The position numbers and the translations under genes are program-made. Shown one piece after another: positions 1 through 47,624 of a stretch of DNA of 64,000 bases (position 1 is the first letter of the stretch; the number at the start of each line of letters is the position of its first letter). The stretch comes from Cristatella mucedo (taxonomy: Eukaryota; Bryozoa; Phylactolaemata; Cristatellidae). The notes beneath the pieces are model-generated. The model was not told where the DNA came from. It saw only the letters and a program-made list of their open reading frames with translations, and did not search any database. The stretch spans positions 122,001 to 186,000 of the forward strand of contig WPIO01000202.1 in assembly GCA_009760855.2 (NCBI GenBank), written 5' to 3'.

Positions 1-105
1 TAGGGATTGGATGTGATGGCTAGCTGTAGGAGTCTTCTGAATGAAGCTTTTGAAATTTAGGCAGCTGTCGAACACGACACCTAAGTTTCGAGCACATAAT
101 TCTAA
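1..105 (-). mobile_element. LINE family 2 fragment
   Basis: This matches the segment at 48350-48432 almost base for base (GGATGTGATGGCTAGCTGTA and following), which lies inside the reverse transcriptase of that copy. It is cut by the window start. Confidence 0.75.
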
Positions 106-137
106 TAGGTAATGGTCGAGCAATAGCACCACCTATA

Positions 138-1078
138 ATATTAATGCACTTGATAAAGAGCTCTCAGAGAACTCATCTCTTTCTAGGCGCTTTAAATTTT
201 CTGCAAAGGGAAATGCAGTTGAATGGTAATATCATGCTTGATAAACAACATGAATAACATGGTTAGGGGTGACATGCACAGGGTCAGCATGCAGTGCAGG
301 TCGGCGAGAAGTGGTGTGGTGTGGCAACTGCGCCGATCAGGACAGACAAGCTTAGCTTAAGAGTTTTGGACCAGCTTTAATCGCCTGATTGCACATGCCG
401 CTAGGCCAGCAAGCAGTGAGTTACAGAAGTCAAGACGGGATGTCACAAATGCAAGGACCAACTTAGACGTGGTATCGTTATCTAAACAACTCCCAATTTA
501 AGCAATGTTATGTATCTGAAAGTAGGCAGACTTGAAATAGGAGCTGATGTGGTTGTCTAACCAGAGGTCACTTTGAAAAAGACACCTAGATTTCGAGCTG
601 ATTCAACAGGAGATATGCTGGCAGAGCCAATTTTGAGTGATGGCCTTTCCAATTTTTGAATCACACTTGGTTTGACCATAACTAAAAAGTTAGTTTTATC
701 GTCGTTTAGTTTAAGAAAATTTGCTGCCATCCATGTGTGGATGTCATGAATACATGCAGCAAGGGAGTTGAGAGAATTCGAGGTGCTCGAAGGCTGGGAG
801 GGGACGAAGCAAAGGTATCACTGAGTGTCATCCGAATAGAAGTGAAAGCCTAGATTGTGCTTGGCAATCACACCGGCTAGAGGGAGAATATAAGCCGTGA
901 AAAGAATCGGACCTGGCACGGAGCCCTGAGGTATCCCATATTTCAGAGGTACCTCGGATAACCTTCGTCCATTTACGTCAGTACTCTGGAGTCTTCCGTG
1001 GAGATCGGACCTGAACCATTGCAGAGCAGTGCCTGTGATGCCCAGGCGAGATGAGAGGCGCTCTAGAAGAAGCCAGCC
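138..1078 (-). mobile_element. LINE family 1, internally deleted copy
   Basis: Bases 138-293 are the 3' end (hairpin tail, then 3' UTR). At about 294 the match jumps to the reverse transcriptase C-terminal region, so roughly 0.4 kb is missing relative to the copy at 16975-18530. The rest follows the reverse transcriptase to the LERLSS region, with stops and frameshifts. Confidence 0.85.
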
Positions 1079-1082
1079 ACAC

Positions 1083-1515
1083 GCTTAGGGCGTCCTATGA
1101 GCAGCAGTTCGGTTTTATCATTTAATTTAAGGAAGTTTTCCGACATCTAGGATCGAATATCGGCAAGGCAAGCATTCAGTTTCTCAGTTGGTGCAGCAGA
1201 TTCCGAAGGTTTGAATGACAAATACAACTGAGTATCGTCAGCATAGAAGTGATATCCTATTCTATGGGCCTTAATCACTTTTCCCAGAGGTTGTGTATAA
1301 ATGGAGAACAGCAAGGGACCGAGTACAGACCCTTGAGGGACTCCAAATGTGACCCTTCTCGTGTCTGAGACCTGACCCCCACACGACACGGATTGAACAC
1401 GATCAGATAAGTACGATTAAACAACGCCGGTGACTCGTCTACCACACCGATCGTTGTTCTCAATCGTTCAAGTAGAACATCGTGATCGATGGTGTCGAAG
1501 GCAGTTTAAAGATCT
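1083..1515 (-). mobile_element. LINE family 2 reverse transcriptase palm fragment
   Basis: The minus-strand frame 1147-1389 encodes [20 protein letters not shown] and [13 protein letters not shown], the catalytic YADD motif of a CR1/L2/Rex-type reverse transcriptase. It starts directly beside a family 1 copy, so two families lie back to back. It is truncated on both sides and not functional alone. Confidence 0.88.
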
Positions 1516-1639
1516 AGCTGAGCTAGGGCAGTCATCATGCAGCAACAGAAGCTACCTGCAATAAATAGCACTGTCACGACACTGAACATTGCCAAGACGC
1601 ATCGTCTGGCGCGTAGCAAGGGTTGGCTAGTCACATTAC

Positions 1640-2066
1640 TTGCAGAGCAGAGTTTACCAATACCGCGTACAAACCTCACATCCTTTGGAGACCGTGCATT
1701 TAGTTCGTATGGTCCCAAAGCCTGCAACTCCCTCGCGACTTGCGTCTCAACATCCCCTGGCTTGACCACATTTATAAAAAAATTAAGACACCTATTTAGG
1801 ACAGCATTTAGTGTGTCATTGTGATTCGTCCTTTATGTGCTTATATGTGCTGACACTGTGCAGGCTGCCACTAACCACATTTGCATGCTGACCCTGTGCC
1901 TGTCTCCCCTAACTGTGTTATTCATGTTGTTTATCAAGCACGATATTACTCACCATTTAATCGCGTTTCCCTTTGCAGCAAATGTAAAGCGCCTAGACAG
2001 AGATTGAGTTCTCTGAGGGCGCTTAATCAAATGCACTATTATTATTATTATTATTATCAGTAGTAG
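1640..2066 (+). mobile_element. LINE family 1, 3' end copy
   Basis: The frame reads PRTNLTSFGDRAFSSYGPKA, then LRHLFRTAFSVSL and a stop, followed by the 3' UTR and the hairpin tail ending in (ATT)n. It is the same C-terminus as the copy ending at 25844. It is inverted relative to the copies at 138-1515. Confidence 0.88.
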
Positions 2067-2914
2067 GCTGGCAGTGAGACAACAGCTTGTGCAGCGTCAG
2101 TGCAGCAATCCAAACAGTTCGCAAAGTAACAGACTCGAAGCAAGTTACAACAGTCATGGGCTCTACAGTGGCTATAGCCGACTCAGCAATGACTACCACT
2201 TCGCACTTCAAACCGTCAGTTAATGCTAATTAGCTACGGGCCACATGAACGTTATCAGCCGTCCGCGAAAGACACTAGGCGCTGAAAGGTCGGACGCGGC
2301 GGCTTTGCTGTGCCGATGTAAGTACTGCTTCAGGAAGTTTAGTTGAAATTTCCAATATGGCCTTATTAGTTGCGTGCACTTTCTATTTGAATATAATTAA
2401 GGTTCTTGATATGGTCTCTTGTCATAGCTAGAGATGTGAATTCTCAATCAAGAGCATCTAACGACTGACACCGGCCCGGCCTGACTGGGGGGGGGGGCAT
2501 ACCGTGTTTCCGGTAGTGCGGGTGGCGGTATGCGGCTTCCGTATGCCGACTGAGCACTGTGCAATTTATAATCGAGCTATGGTCTGATCTGTCACCGTGA
2601 GGTGTTGGCGAAATTTTTTGACGATCGCCCATTCGTTCGCCTGGTTCGCTGCTTGGAGGTATCTGCACCCTGCGGTATCTGCCGGCCGCCGGTGAACTCG
2701 CCGGCTCAGCTGCTATCCGTGGCGTAAGCCCTCGAAGGAGAGGTGCGTATCGTCGATGCTCTCGCACGCTCGATGCATTGAATTCCCACGCGTTGTCAGT
2801 GCTTGGTTTACGCGCTCGACCCAGGCCGAGCCAGACCGCTCTGCTCTCTCTGTCTTGGCCGCTTGCTGGCTGTGATGTTCAGTCTGGTTGCTGGACGACT
2901 AGCCGATCGGATAG
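2067..2914. other. Unassigned sequence, GC-rich in part
   Basis: No gene or repeat recognised. Bases 2465-2900 are GC-rich with a G run near 2490 and several CpG. This could be a promoter or 5' non-coding exon region for the DPP8/9-like gene, but nothing in the sequence proves it. Confidence 0.3.
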
Positions 2915-3600
2915 TAATGTAATGTATCTCCGTCTGTAACTCCACAAAGTCATAAGGACTATGTTGGTGTTACGAAGGAGAGTTTTTTATAGCGCACTCA
3001 CAGCCTAAGCGGCTTTCGGTACGAATTCGGTAGCCAACAGACTTCGTCTCACGCAACAAAGAGAAAGTGGGAAGCATAGCAGAGTCAGGAGAGCAGTTGA
3101 GGTAGTGAGCAGCTCAGGACCGCTGAAAAAGATGAGCGATAGTCGGCAGCAGGAGAGTGGTTGTCGTTGCGTCAGAATTGTGGAAGCGAGTTTCACAGTC
3201 TAGGACCTGCAGAGCTAAAGCTTCTGACGCCAGCGATCTTTAAGCGGAGGAATGGAACAGCTAATTTATTGTTCACACACAGGACCTGAGGGCGCGAACA
3301 GGCTGAAACTGATGCAGCAGTTCAGCTAGGTACGAAGGAGCCAAGCCGTGGCGGGCCTTGTGGGTCAGCGTAAGAACTTTGCTCTGTATTCTTTGCTCAA
3401 CTGGCAACCATCCTAGCTCTTTCAGCAAAGGTGACACGTGCTCAAACCGCTGGGACTTGAAGACCAGCCTTGCAGCCATATTCATAGTCCACTGTAGTGG
3501 CATAATAACTTTGTTTGGCAGCCCAGCCAAAAGGGAATTACAATAATCAAGCCGAGACAGAACTAAGGAGGTAGTTAAATAATCCCTGGGTACACCCAGT
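2915..3600 (-). mobile_element. LINE family 2, 3' end copy
   Basis: The minus strand reads MNMAARLVFKSQRFEHVSPL, LLKELGWLPVEQRIQSKVL and SYLAELLHQFQPVRALR, the C-terminal part of the family 2 reverse transcriptase. The 3' UTR and a short ATTAC-type terminus follow near 2920. It is 5' truncated. Confidence 0.9.
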
Positions 3601-4280
3601 TTTAACTCGCCGTACGTTTTTTCAAATGCCGGTGCCTGTGAGTTGAGAGTCGACTTTCGTTCGAGACCATCTGCACTCTGCAGCTTCGCGGAACTTGCAC
3701 GAACCGTTGTGCTGCATATTTAATATTTTTTGCCACTGTAAAATACTTCACGTGCAGGTCTGATATTTTTTCCCAGCGTTCCAGTGGCGAGCCTTCCCCC
3801 GGAATGCTTTGATGCTGTGCCTAGCCTGTATATGTACTCCAGCCCCGGTCCGAGCATTACAACCTCCTCATCCCACTGCCGGTTCTTGGTTGTTATTACA
3901 TCAGCACAGCTGATAAATTGCTGCAGCAATGCTCACAATGCTCACTCACAAGCAACACTCTGCAGCAATAGTCGAGTCTGGCCTAGCCAGCGTTGGAAAG
4001 CTCCTCAGGTAACGGCCTTCTTATTATTATTATTATGCACTGGATGTGTACACTCAATCATACACGAGTGTCATCTAAATTTGAAGCTAGTACCAGAAAA
4101 TGCAGTTTCCTGATAATTAAGACAATCCATAAATTAGAGGATGGTAGACTAGCTACCAAGCGCAGAGAGATGGGTAAAGCAAGGGAGATGTCTCTAGCCG
4201 CAAAAAGGACACATTGTGGGAATGTGTTTGGCAGGCTACAATAAGACATGCCACTCACCATATTGGCACGATTCCTTCAC
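3601..4280. other. Unassigned; weak exon-like frame at 3784-3880
   Basis: A plus frame after TTTTTTCCCAGCGTTCCAG reads SLPPECFDAVPSLYMYSSPG. It has an acceptor-like lead but no clear donor or similarity, so I do not call a gene. The end of the stretch (from about 4200) looks like the 5' part of a tail-bearing SINE. Confidence 0.2.
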
Positions 4281-4282
4281 AG

Positions 4283-4345
4283 CCTATGCTAAATGCCTAG
4301 AAAGCGATTGAGTTCTCTAAGGGTGCTATACATGCATATTATTAT
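4283..4345 (+). mobile_element. LINE family 1/SINE A hairpin tail
   Basis: Only the conserved 3' tail is recognisable (TGCCTAGAAAGCGATTGAGT and GGGTGCTATACA, then ATT repeats). The 5' sequence does not match family 1, so it may be a further SINE subfamily using the same tail. Confidence 0.6.
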
Positions 4346-4594
4346 AGCTATTAACACAATTGCTTATGATAGTAAACTGGCTTGGGATGCATTTACACGG
4401 TCTGATGCTGCATGCGTGGACTGCAGAGCTATTGCAGGAAGCCGCTCGCTATTGAGAATGTATAGGCAGCCACATAGCTTTCAACTGTCACGATCCACCA
4501 CTTTAAAAACACCTTTGCCTTTCTGTAAACAGCTCAAGGCAATCTCTTGGAGCAGAACTGCGGAACATGCTGTCATGCCGGTTCATGACAGACT

Positions 4595-5305
4595 TAATAA
4601 TAATAATATTGCATTTGATATAGCACCCTCAGAGAACTCAGTCTCTTTCTATGTGCTTTACAATTGCTGCAAAGGAAGCACGATCGAATGGTTAGTGGTA
4701 GCATGCTCAATAAACAACAAGAATAACATGATTAGGGGTAACATGCACAGGGTCAGCATGCAAGTGTGGTTAGTGGCAGCATGCAACAGTGTCAGCATGC
4801 ATAAGCACATAAAAGCCGAATAACAGGAACCCACTAAATGCTGTGATAAATAGGCGGGTTTTAATTTTTTTTTTAAATGTGGTCAAGTCAGGGGACGTCG
4901 TGATGCAGGTCGTGAGTGAGTTTCAGGCTTTGGGAGCATACGAACCAAAGACTTGCTCTGCAAAGGATTTTAGCTTCGTAGGAGGTTTAGGTAAATGATT
5001 AGCTTCAGAAAAGCAGGTGGTATGATGCTTAACCTGGTGGGGGAGTAGACCTAATAGGGAGGCTGAAGCCGCAGAACGAAGGACCTAAAAGTGAGCGACA
5101 AAACCTTGAAGTGGATTCGCTGCTTGACTGGTAGCCAGTGCAGGTCGGCGAGAAGTGCTGTGATGTGGCAGCCGCGACCCTCACGACAGACGAGCCTGGC
5201 AGCAGAGTTTTGCACCAGCTGCAAGCGCCTGATTGCACAGGCCGGCAGACCAGCAAGCAGTGAGTTACAGAGAAGTCAAGACAGGATGTCACAAATGCAT
5301 TGACC
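4595..5305 (-). mobile_element. LINE family 1, 3' half
   Basis: Starting with the AAT-repeat tail and hairpin, it runs through the 3' UTR (GGGTCAGCATGCAAGTGTGG) and into the reverse transcriptase C-terminus, including the equivalent of LHWLPVKQRIDF near 5120. It is frameshifted and 5' truncated. Confidence 0.85.
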
Positions 5306-5439
5306 ACCGTCTGTCACCGGGGAAATGCTTTCTCTGGCACTTGCCTGCTGCGAGCACTGGTCGTGCGTTTTTACACGTAGAGTAGTGCATTGTAGAATAG
5401 TGCATCCTAGACGTTCGTTCAGCTTAAACAAAAAAAGTA

Positions 5440-5612
5440 ATGCTGTAAGCTGATTCAGCAGCCTCATTTGTATAGCAGGAGTCAGACGAACATCAATCGG
5501 CTCCTCTATCCCCTCCCCCCTTGCAATTGGCAGTAGTGGCTCCTCCCGTAGGACTCGAACCCACGTGACCTGTGTCGTAAAGAGCCTTGCCTCCACGGCT
5601 ACGACCCCTGGC
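5440..5612 (-). mobile_element. SINE family B, diverged
   Basis: It keeps the family order (AGCTGATTCAGCAGCCTC, a diverged middle, GACTCGAACCCACGTGACC B-box complement) but with many differences. It is an old copy. Confidence 0.55.
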
Positions 5613-5650
5613 TGGCTAGGTCTGGCTGCTGACTGGTCATGTGACCAAAT

Positions 5651-5742
5651 AAAAAAATAAATAAAATTCATTTATATAGTGCCCCAAGAGAACTTAATCT
5701 CTATTCAAGCGCTTCACATATGCCTCGGGGCTCGAGCCAGGA
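5651..5742 (-). mobile_element. SINE family A, truncated in the head
   Basis: The minus-strand tail (AATTCATTTATATAGTGCCC, AGAGAACTTAATCTCTATTC) and TGCCTCGGGGCTCGAGCC are near consensus, but the tRNA A-box half is missing. It ends about 80 bases before the first DPP8/9-like exon. Confidence 0.8.
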
Positions 5743-5822
5743 TCGGTTACATCGGTATAAGTCCCATGCGACACCCCAACGTGTGTTTGTGTGTGTGCAT
5801 CGACTCTCACGTGCCGCTTCAG

Positions 5823-42314
<36,492 letters not shown>

Positions 42315-44341
42315 AACCCTCTAAGCTCAATACCAATTTTGCACCAATCTTGCACTTACAAGGACCAGTGCCTGTCAGCCAAAAAGCGTGGTGGCAATGC
42401 ACTTTTGTCAACCAGTAGTGCCGATGTGCAATCTAAGAGTACTTACTTCCATCCTTATCGGAGAGGCGACCCATTTTGAGTACACATCTCACGGCAAGCA
42501 GAAGAACGGCGAAGTACTCGGTGCTTTATGCAGAATCGAGTCACAGTGGATATGTTGTGACCTATGTCCTATGCATATGCTGTGACCCAGTGCCGTGATT
42601 TGGGCAGCGTGCGGTAGCTGTGGATTTGTAAAACATACTATTGTGCTAGGCACAGACTGCAGCCACTGCCGTGTGGCTTTGTCCAGTGGTTAGACATGGC
42701 AGCTGTGCTGCTGCTGTCTCTTGCAATAGATCTATCGGAGCTGTGCTGTGCAATTTATTTTCAAAGTTGGTCCAAAAAAAGCCGCTTAGCTTGCACTGTG
42801 GCACGGGAATCTTTCCATAGTGTCCAAAGGGCCTCACCTCGTTCCTGATAGGCTGTCCAGAATGATCAAACGAGCTGCGTTAAGCAGCTACAAGCAGACG
42901 CGAAGGGCATCTCCCGACCGCAGCATTCACACAAGCCAAAAGTATCTCTGTTGGTCACAGCTGGTCTCTATCTCTGTCACTCTGCCACGATCACTATCAT
43001 GTCTCAGCAACTTTTCCTTTTCTCTCTCTGTCTTGCCTGCCTATTTTTAAAGTAAATGCAACCACGAGCAGGTCTTAACTAGAAGCACAAAGCAACAACA
43101 AGAATATGGGCTGGTATTGTAGGGCTTATAGTTTTCGCAGACATGCTTCGACCGTGGTTGGAGCCGGCTGAGCTGTAGCTTTTGCTATGCAAACGCCAAG
43201 AAGGCGAGGAGGTCAAAGGTTAAGGCCGTGACAGCCGATCGTCACGAGGTACATAGTGAGTTCATTAAGTTGGTAAAGACGTTTACTCAAAGAAGGCAGC
43301 GAATTAAATTGGAGAAGCCAGGCGCGAGTCTAATGGACAGAACTGTGTGCAAAGTAATGGACTTTGCAAAAGCCCGAGTTAAGCTGTACCTATAGACTGC
43401 AATCTTGTTTATCTTTGCCGAATGCCCAAGGTAAGCACAGTGGCCCACAGCTACAGGCTGCTCTGCACACTGGGTTTTTAAAGCAAGAAACTGTTTGGGA
43501 AGCTGACGCAAACAAGACCCCAGCGGACTGGTAGGTAGGACTAAAACAATATTAGTCAGAACAGTTAAGGGTGGGGTTTGTTAAGACTCGCTGCATCGAT
43601 CTGTCTGGACAATCATTCGTTAACACAATTTTTTGTTGCTCGCAACTGTCACCTCTGTATGGGAAGTCACTTAATGTAATGCTGCGAAATAATCACGGCG
43701 GTAGCCGATCTGGTCTCACAACGAGGCACCAGAGACAAAGCCTGTGACCTTGTTAGAGTCGCGGCAAACCGTAAAAGGTCAGGTAGTAAAAGAGGCAGTC
43801 GAGGCTTGATGTTGGCGAGGCGGCAGCGCAGTGCTTGAATGTGTGGGTAGCAGCTCCTGACCAAGGTAAGAACATCCGCTGGACGAAACGCGCGGGAAGT
43901 TGTCGCATTTTTCAAGCTGTCCTACAATACGTGCGCGGTATTCAGAAGCGAAGGCAGCGTGGCATTCAACCTTCAGCCTTCGTGTGGCTCGAGTGGCTCA
44001 TCATGCTCGGCGATGCGAGAAGCCTGAACTAACGGTCCTACCGCAGACGCTTTCCGAGTTCAGGGCAGTTGAACTCAGAGCTGAGCGAAATTAGAGCCGG
44101 AAAGGAATTCGACGAAGTCCAGCACGTGGTTTCACAGGTACCTTCGACACTAGAGGCAAAAGGCTGATTGAAACCAGTAGAAGCGATGAGGTGACACCAT
44201 CAAAACGGGAGTGTTCCGAAAATGTGGAGGCTGACATGATCAATCTACTTGGGGACATCCTAGTTTGTAAAAGGATCGCTAATATGGATGTGAATTAGAT
44301 CTGGACTAATAATGACTTGGCAATATGAGAGAGTAATCAAA
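42315..44341 (+). other. 3' flank of the DPP8/9-like gene, unassigned
   Basis: No clear AATAAA signal within the first few hundred bases after the stop. A frame near 43835 (VWVAAPDQ before GTAAGA) was considered but has no support. No repeats recognised. Confidence 0.35.
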
Positions 44342-44349
44342 CCCACGGG

Positions 44350-44387
<38 letters not shown>

Positions 44388-44428
44388 CCCGTGGGCTCCC
44401 GGTACTTTCTATCGGGTATATTATAGTG

Positions 44429-44466
<38 letters not shown>

Positions 44467-44502
44467 CACTATAATATACCCGATAGAAAGTACCGGGAGC
44501 CC
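44342..44502. repeat. Two overlapping perfect palindromes with AT cores
   Basis: Palindrome 1 (44342-44395): CCCACGGGCCTA, an AT run, TAGGCCCGTGGG. Palindrome 2 (44393-44502): GGGCTCCCGGTACTTTCTAT on the left arm and its exact complement on the right arm around an AT core. They share the GGG at 44393-44395. Confidence 0.95.
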
Positions 44503-44764
44503 ATCCAGGGCCTGCCAATAGCGCTCTGCCATGTTGAGTACAAGAGGTTATTTTCTTTGGAATCATCTTGAGACGAATGACTAACCTTGTACTGCGAAAT
44601 GGTTACACAGATCCACAAGTTAAAAGGCAATAATTCTGGGCTATCTAGGATGCCTCGAACTTGCTATTGCAGATGATGAAATGAAACCAATTCTAGCTGA
44701 TGCCAAGTCCAACTGGAATAAACAAATTGGCACGTCTCAAAATCATGGCTCAAACATCCATATG

Positions 44765-44960
44765 TCAACCATCAGCCATCTGCTTGACCTCTTTAAGAAG
44801 GACGAAACCAACTTACTAGTCACGGGCTGTCACCTGTTGGTGCTCTGAAATGGGAAATCCATCACACACAATGAGCTCTGCCCCCGAATTTCCGGTAGCA
44901 CCTGCACGAAATCTGCGCGTCATATTCCAAAGTGACCTTTCACTGTGCGAAGGCATAGCT
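44765..44960 (+). mobile_element. LINE family 1, decayed fragment
   Basis: GACGAAACCAACTTACTAGT matches the DDKTNLLV segment, and CGAAATCTGCGCGTCATATT matches ARNLGVIFQSD. Short and broken. Confidence 0.65.
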
Positions 44961-45094
44961 CGCTTGAAGGGAGCTCTCTGCAATTAATCATTGGTTTGTG
45001 GCAGCTTCCACATGCTGTGCTGTCTCAACAGAAGCCAGCCGACTCAGTCTCACGCAACAGAAAAAGTAAGCGGGACAGGTAAATAAGTAAAAAA

Positions 45095-45225
45095 TAAATA
45101 AATCCTAGCTGATATAACAGCCTCTTTTTGTACAGCGACAGAAGAGCCTTTACGGCTATCGCCACCGCTTGCAGTGGCGATAAAAAATCGCCCACCGTAG
45201 GAATCGAACCCACAACCTCGGTCAA
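45095..45225 (-). mobile_element. SINE family B, head truncated
   Basis: AAATAAATAAATCCTAGCTG, then CAGCCTCTTTTTGTACAGCG, GGAATCGAACCCACAACCTC. The tRNA A-box half is missing. Confidence 0.87.
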
Positions 45226-45300
45226 GAAAAAGTTAAAGTCAAGAAAAAGTTAGTTTAGTCATGAGAGCAGTTGAAGAAGTGAGCTGCTTAGAAGTAGCAG

Positions 45301-45304
45301 CGAG

Positions 45305-45368
<64 letters not shown>
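45301..45368. repeat. (GA)n microsatellite
   Basis: About 65 bases of GA dinucleotide repeats. Confidence 0.96.
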
Positions 45369-45369
<1 letters not shown>

Positions 45370-45375
<6 letters not shown>

Positions 45376-46283
45376 CACGGTTAGAAAGGACTCGTCAGTG
45401 GCCCGGATGAATGAGCCCGGAAGTCTGCAACTTCCTACCAAAAGTTGGAGCCTCTCGGATTGATGATCCTTCGATGAATTAGCTCTGATTAATAATAATT
45501 GTTTTAGAATTTTCTTGTGCGATTATAAAAGCATTCTGCTTGCACGAAAGCCGCACGTGCATTCGAGCCGTCAATTTATAAAAAAGAATTAGCGAATGAT
45601 TACTGACGTTCCCGCTTACTCACAGCAGCCGGAAAGGCGGGTGGTTTATTTTTTTACGCGCCACCGTAGTGACATCTACGTCACATCAAGTCCTCCGTAA
45701 TCGCGAAGTCAATTACCGGTCGCAGCTCATCCTGCAGCGAGCAACTTGTAGTAGCTGTAATTAATTTCTCATCGCAATCGTGGATGCTGCGACTAATGCT
45801 GTATCGCGGGTGCTTTTGTAAGTGCTGCACCTTTTTGCCGCTATTTTCTATTTAAGTTGTTTTTCACTGGCTTTAATTCTTGCCGAGTTTTTCTGTACTT
45901 ACTTATAAGCTGGTGTGATTACTCAATGAACCAACGATTGTAATTGTATTGCAAGTTAGTTATTGCGAGTTAGCACAGGTCCGTTGAGATTGAGAGAACT
46001 CATTCAGCTTTAATTCATAACTCCGCTGGTTTTCATCGGCGCGCTCTGTGATGTGTGAGCACAATCACTGGAAAGACAAGATCTCTATATGGTCTCACGA
46101 GCGTCATCACCTTTTAGAAACTTTTTCCACCGCGAATATGATGCATTTAATTTTTTTAAATTTCACCATCTTCAGAAAGGTGAAGCTAGCTAAGGCTTGT
46201 AGAAAGCTTAGAGTCGTGTTGGGGATAATTAGCTGAACCGTTCGTTCATTCTCTCAGACGGACGATTTGGTTTTCGCTTGCAG
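45370..46283. other. Unassigned intergenic sequence
   Basis: AT-rich, no repeats or supported gene seen. A candidate small exon follows at 46284. Confidence 0.35.
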
Positions 46284-46373
46284 CACTTTACGTCATGCAT
46301 TGTGCCAATGATGGCTGGAGGAAGTTAATTCAAACGCAACCAAATGATTTCTATGTTCGGCAACCGATGAACA
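46284..46373 (+). CDS. Possible small symmetric (phase 1-1) exon
   Basis: A strong acceptor (TTTTCGCTTGCAG) and a strong donor (ACA|GTGAGT) bracket 90 bases that read LYVMHCANDGWRKLIQTQPN then DFYVRQPMN in phase 1-1. I recognise no domain. It lies upstream of the signal-peptide exon, so it would belong to a different transcript or an alternative 5' end. Confidence 0.22.
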
Positions 46374-46934
46374 GTGAGTGCTGCTTCCTGCGGTCGTCTC
46401 AGACGCAATTGCGCAAGAAACTAGAGAATGCGCATCTGGTTGTGAACGTAAAAAAGAAGAAGGAGCCACAGGAATCTCTGCTTCGCGATAGACAGCCGCG
46501 TATCCCAGAATTCTACGTAGAGCTTTATTTATCATTCTATTGTCAGGCTGTAAGCGGCGCACTTTTGCGCTTTGTTAGCTACCCTTGTGACTAGCGGGGA
46601 AGGACTTGCGGGGCGAAGCCGAGATTTTTTATCTAGGAAAGCAGGACTCGCACAATGTTGCACGCGTAGCGGGAAGATTCACAGGATTTTTACGTGGGCG
46701 GGCCCATTAACTCGCAGTCAATGAAATTTTTGGCACATGAATTTCACGCGTTCTTAAAACTATGGGGTCCTTCATAGAAAAGCGAGCAAGAAGTGGTTTA
46801 GACGCGCGCGTTGAACCGAGTCGTATTTTTATGACGCAGAGTAAAATTAGCCACACTAAAAAAGTTGAAGCATTGAAGCTTAGGCTAAGACATGCAAGTT
46901 AGAAAGAAGCATTTCGCTGCGATGCCTGTGATTT

Positions 46935-47103
46935 TACTTAATAATATAAGTAATTCATTTTTAGGCACCTTAAGAGAATCTAATCTCTTATTCCGGCGCT
47001 TCGCATATTCCACGGGGTTCGAGCCCGTGACCTCGGCAATAACATACTCACCTTGACCTTGGCGGGGTGAGCCGCTTAGCCACTGGGTCAAACCAGCGCG
47101 GCT
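46935..47103 (-). mobile_element. SINE family A
   Basis: Minus-strand tail (AGAGAATCTAATCTCTTATT), GGGGTTCGAGCCCGTGACCT (B box) and GCTTAGCCACTGGGTCAAAC (A box). Complete. Confidence 0.88.
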
Positions 47104-47231
47104 TACCTTTGAGGGCTGTTGCTTACCAGTTACGTAGCTGCAGGGTACTTAGCAACCAGTTGGCTAGATATTATAAGTCGTTTACGGGGGTAATCACAAT
47201 GTAAAAGTGACCATAATCAATAAATAGAAAT

Positions 47232-47345
47232 AAAATATAATTATTTTGTATAGCACCCGAAGGGAACTTAATCTCTATTCAGGCAGTACACATGTCACTT
47301 GGCTCGAGCCCACGACCTTGACCATCAATTGCATTCACGTCGATC
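47232..47345 (-). mobile_element. SINE family A, truncated
   Basis: GGGAACTTAATCTCTATTCA and GGCTCGAGCCCACGACCTTG identify the family; the head is lost before a CT microsatellite. Confidence 0.8.
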
Positions 47346-47448
47346 TCAATTTGCTGCTCAACCGTACGAACGCTATGTGCCTCTATTACCTCTTCCATCC
47401 GCTGCAGCTAGAGACTCGATCGTCGGCCAGCATGCTTCCGCGGAGCCA

Positions 47449-47497
47449 CTCTCTCTCTCCCTCTCTCTCTCTCTCTCCCTCTCTCTCTCTCTCCCCC

Positions 47498-47570
<73 letters not shown>
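47449..47570. repeat. (CT)n microsatellite
   Basis: About 120 bases of CT with CCT interruptions; the source of Ser/Leu-rich spurious frames on the plus strand. Confidence 0.96.
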
Positions 47571-47573
<3 letters not shown>

Positions 47574-47624
47574 AGTGTTAGCCACTAGGACTCAGCACTT
47601 AGCCTTGCCGTCCACTCTCGTTGA

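Noticed and set aside
4293-4823. 176-codon plus-strand frame
   Set aside because: It runs antisense through the LINE family 1 tail and 3' UTR.
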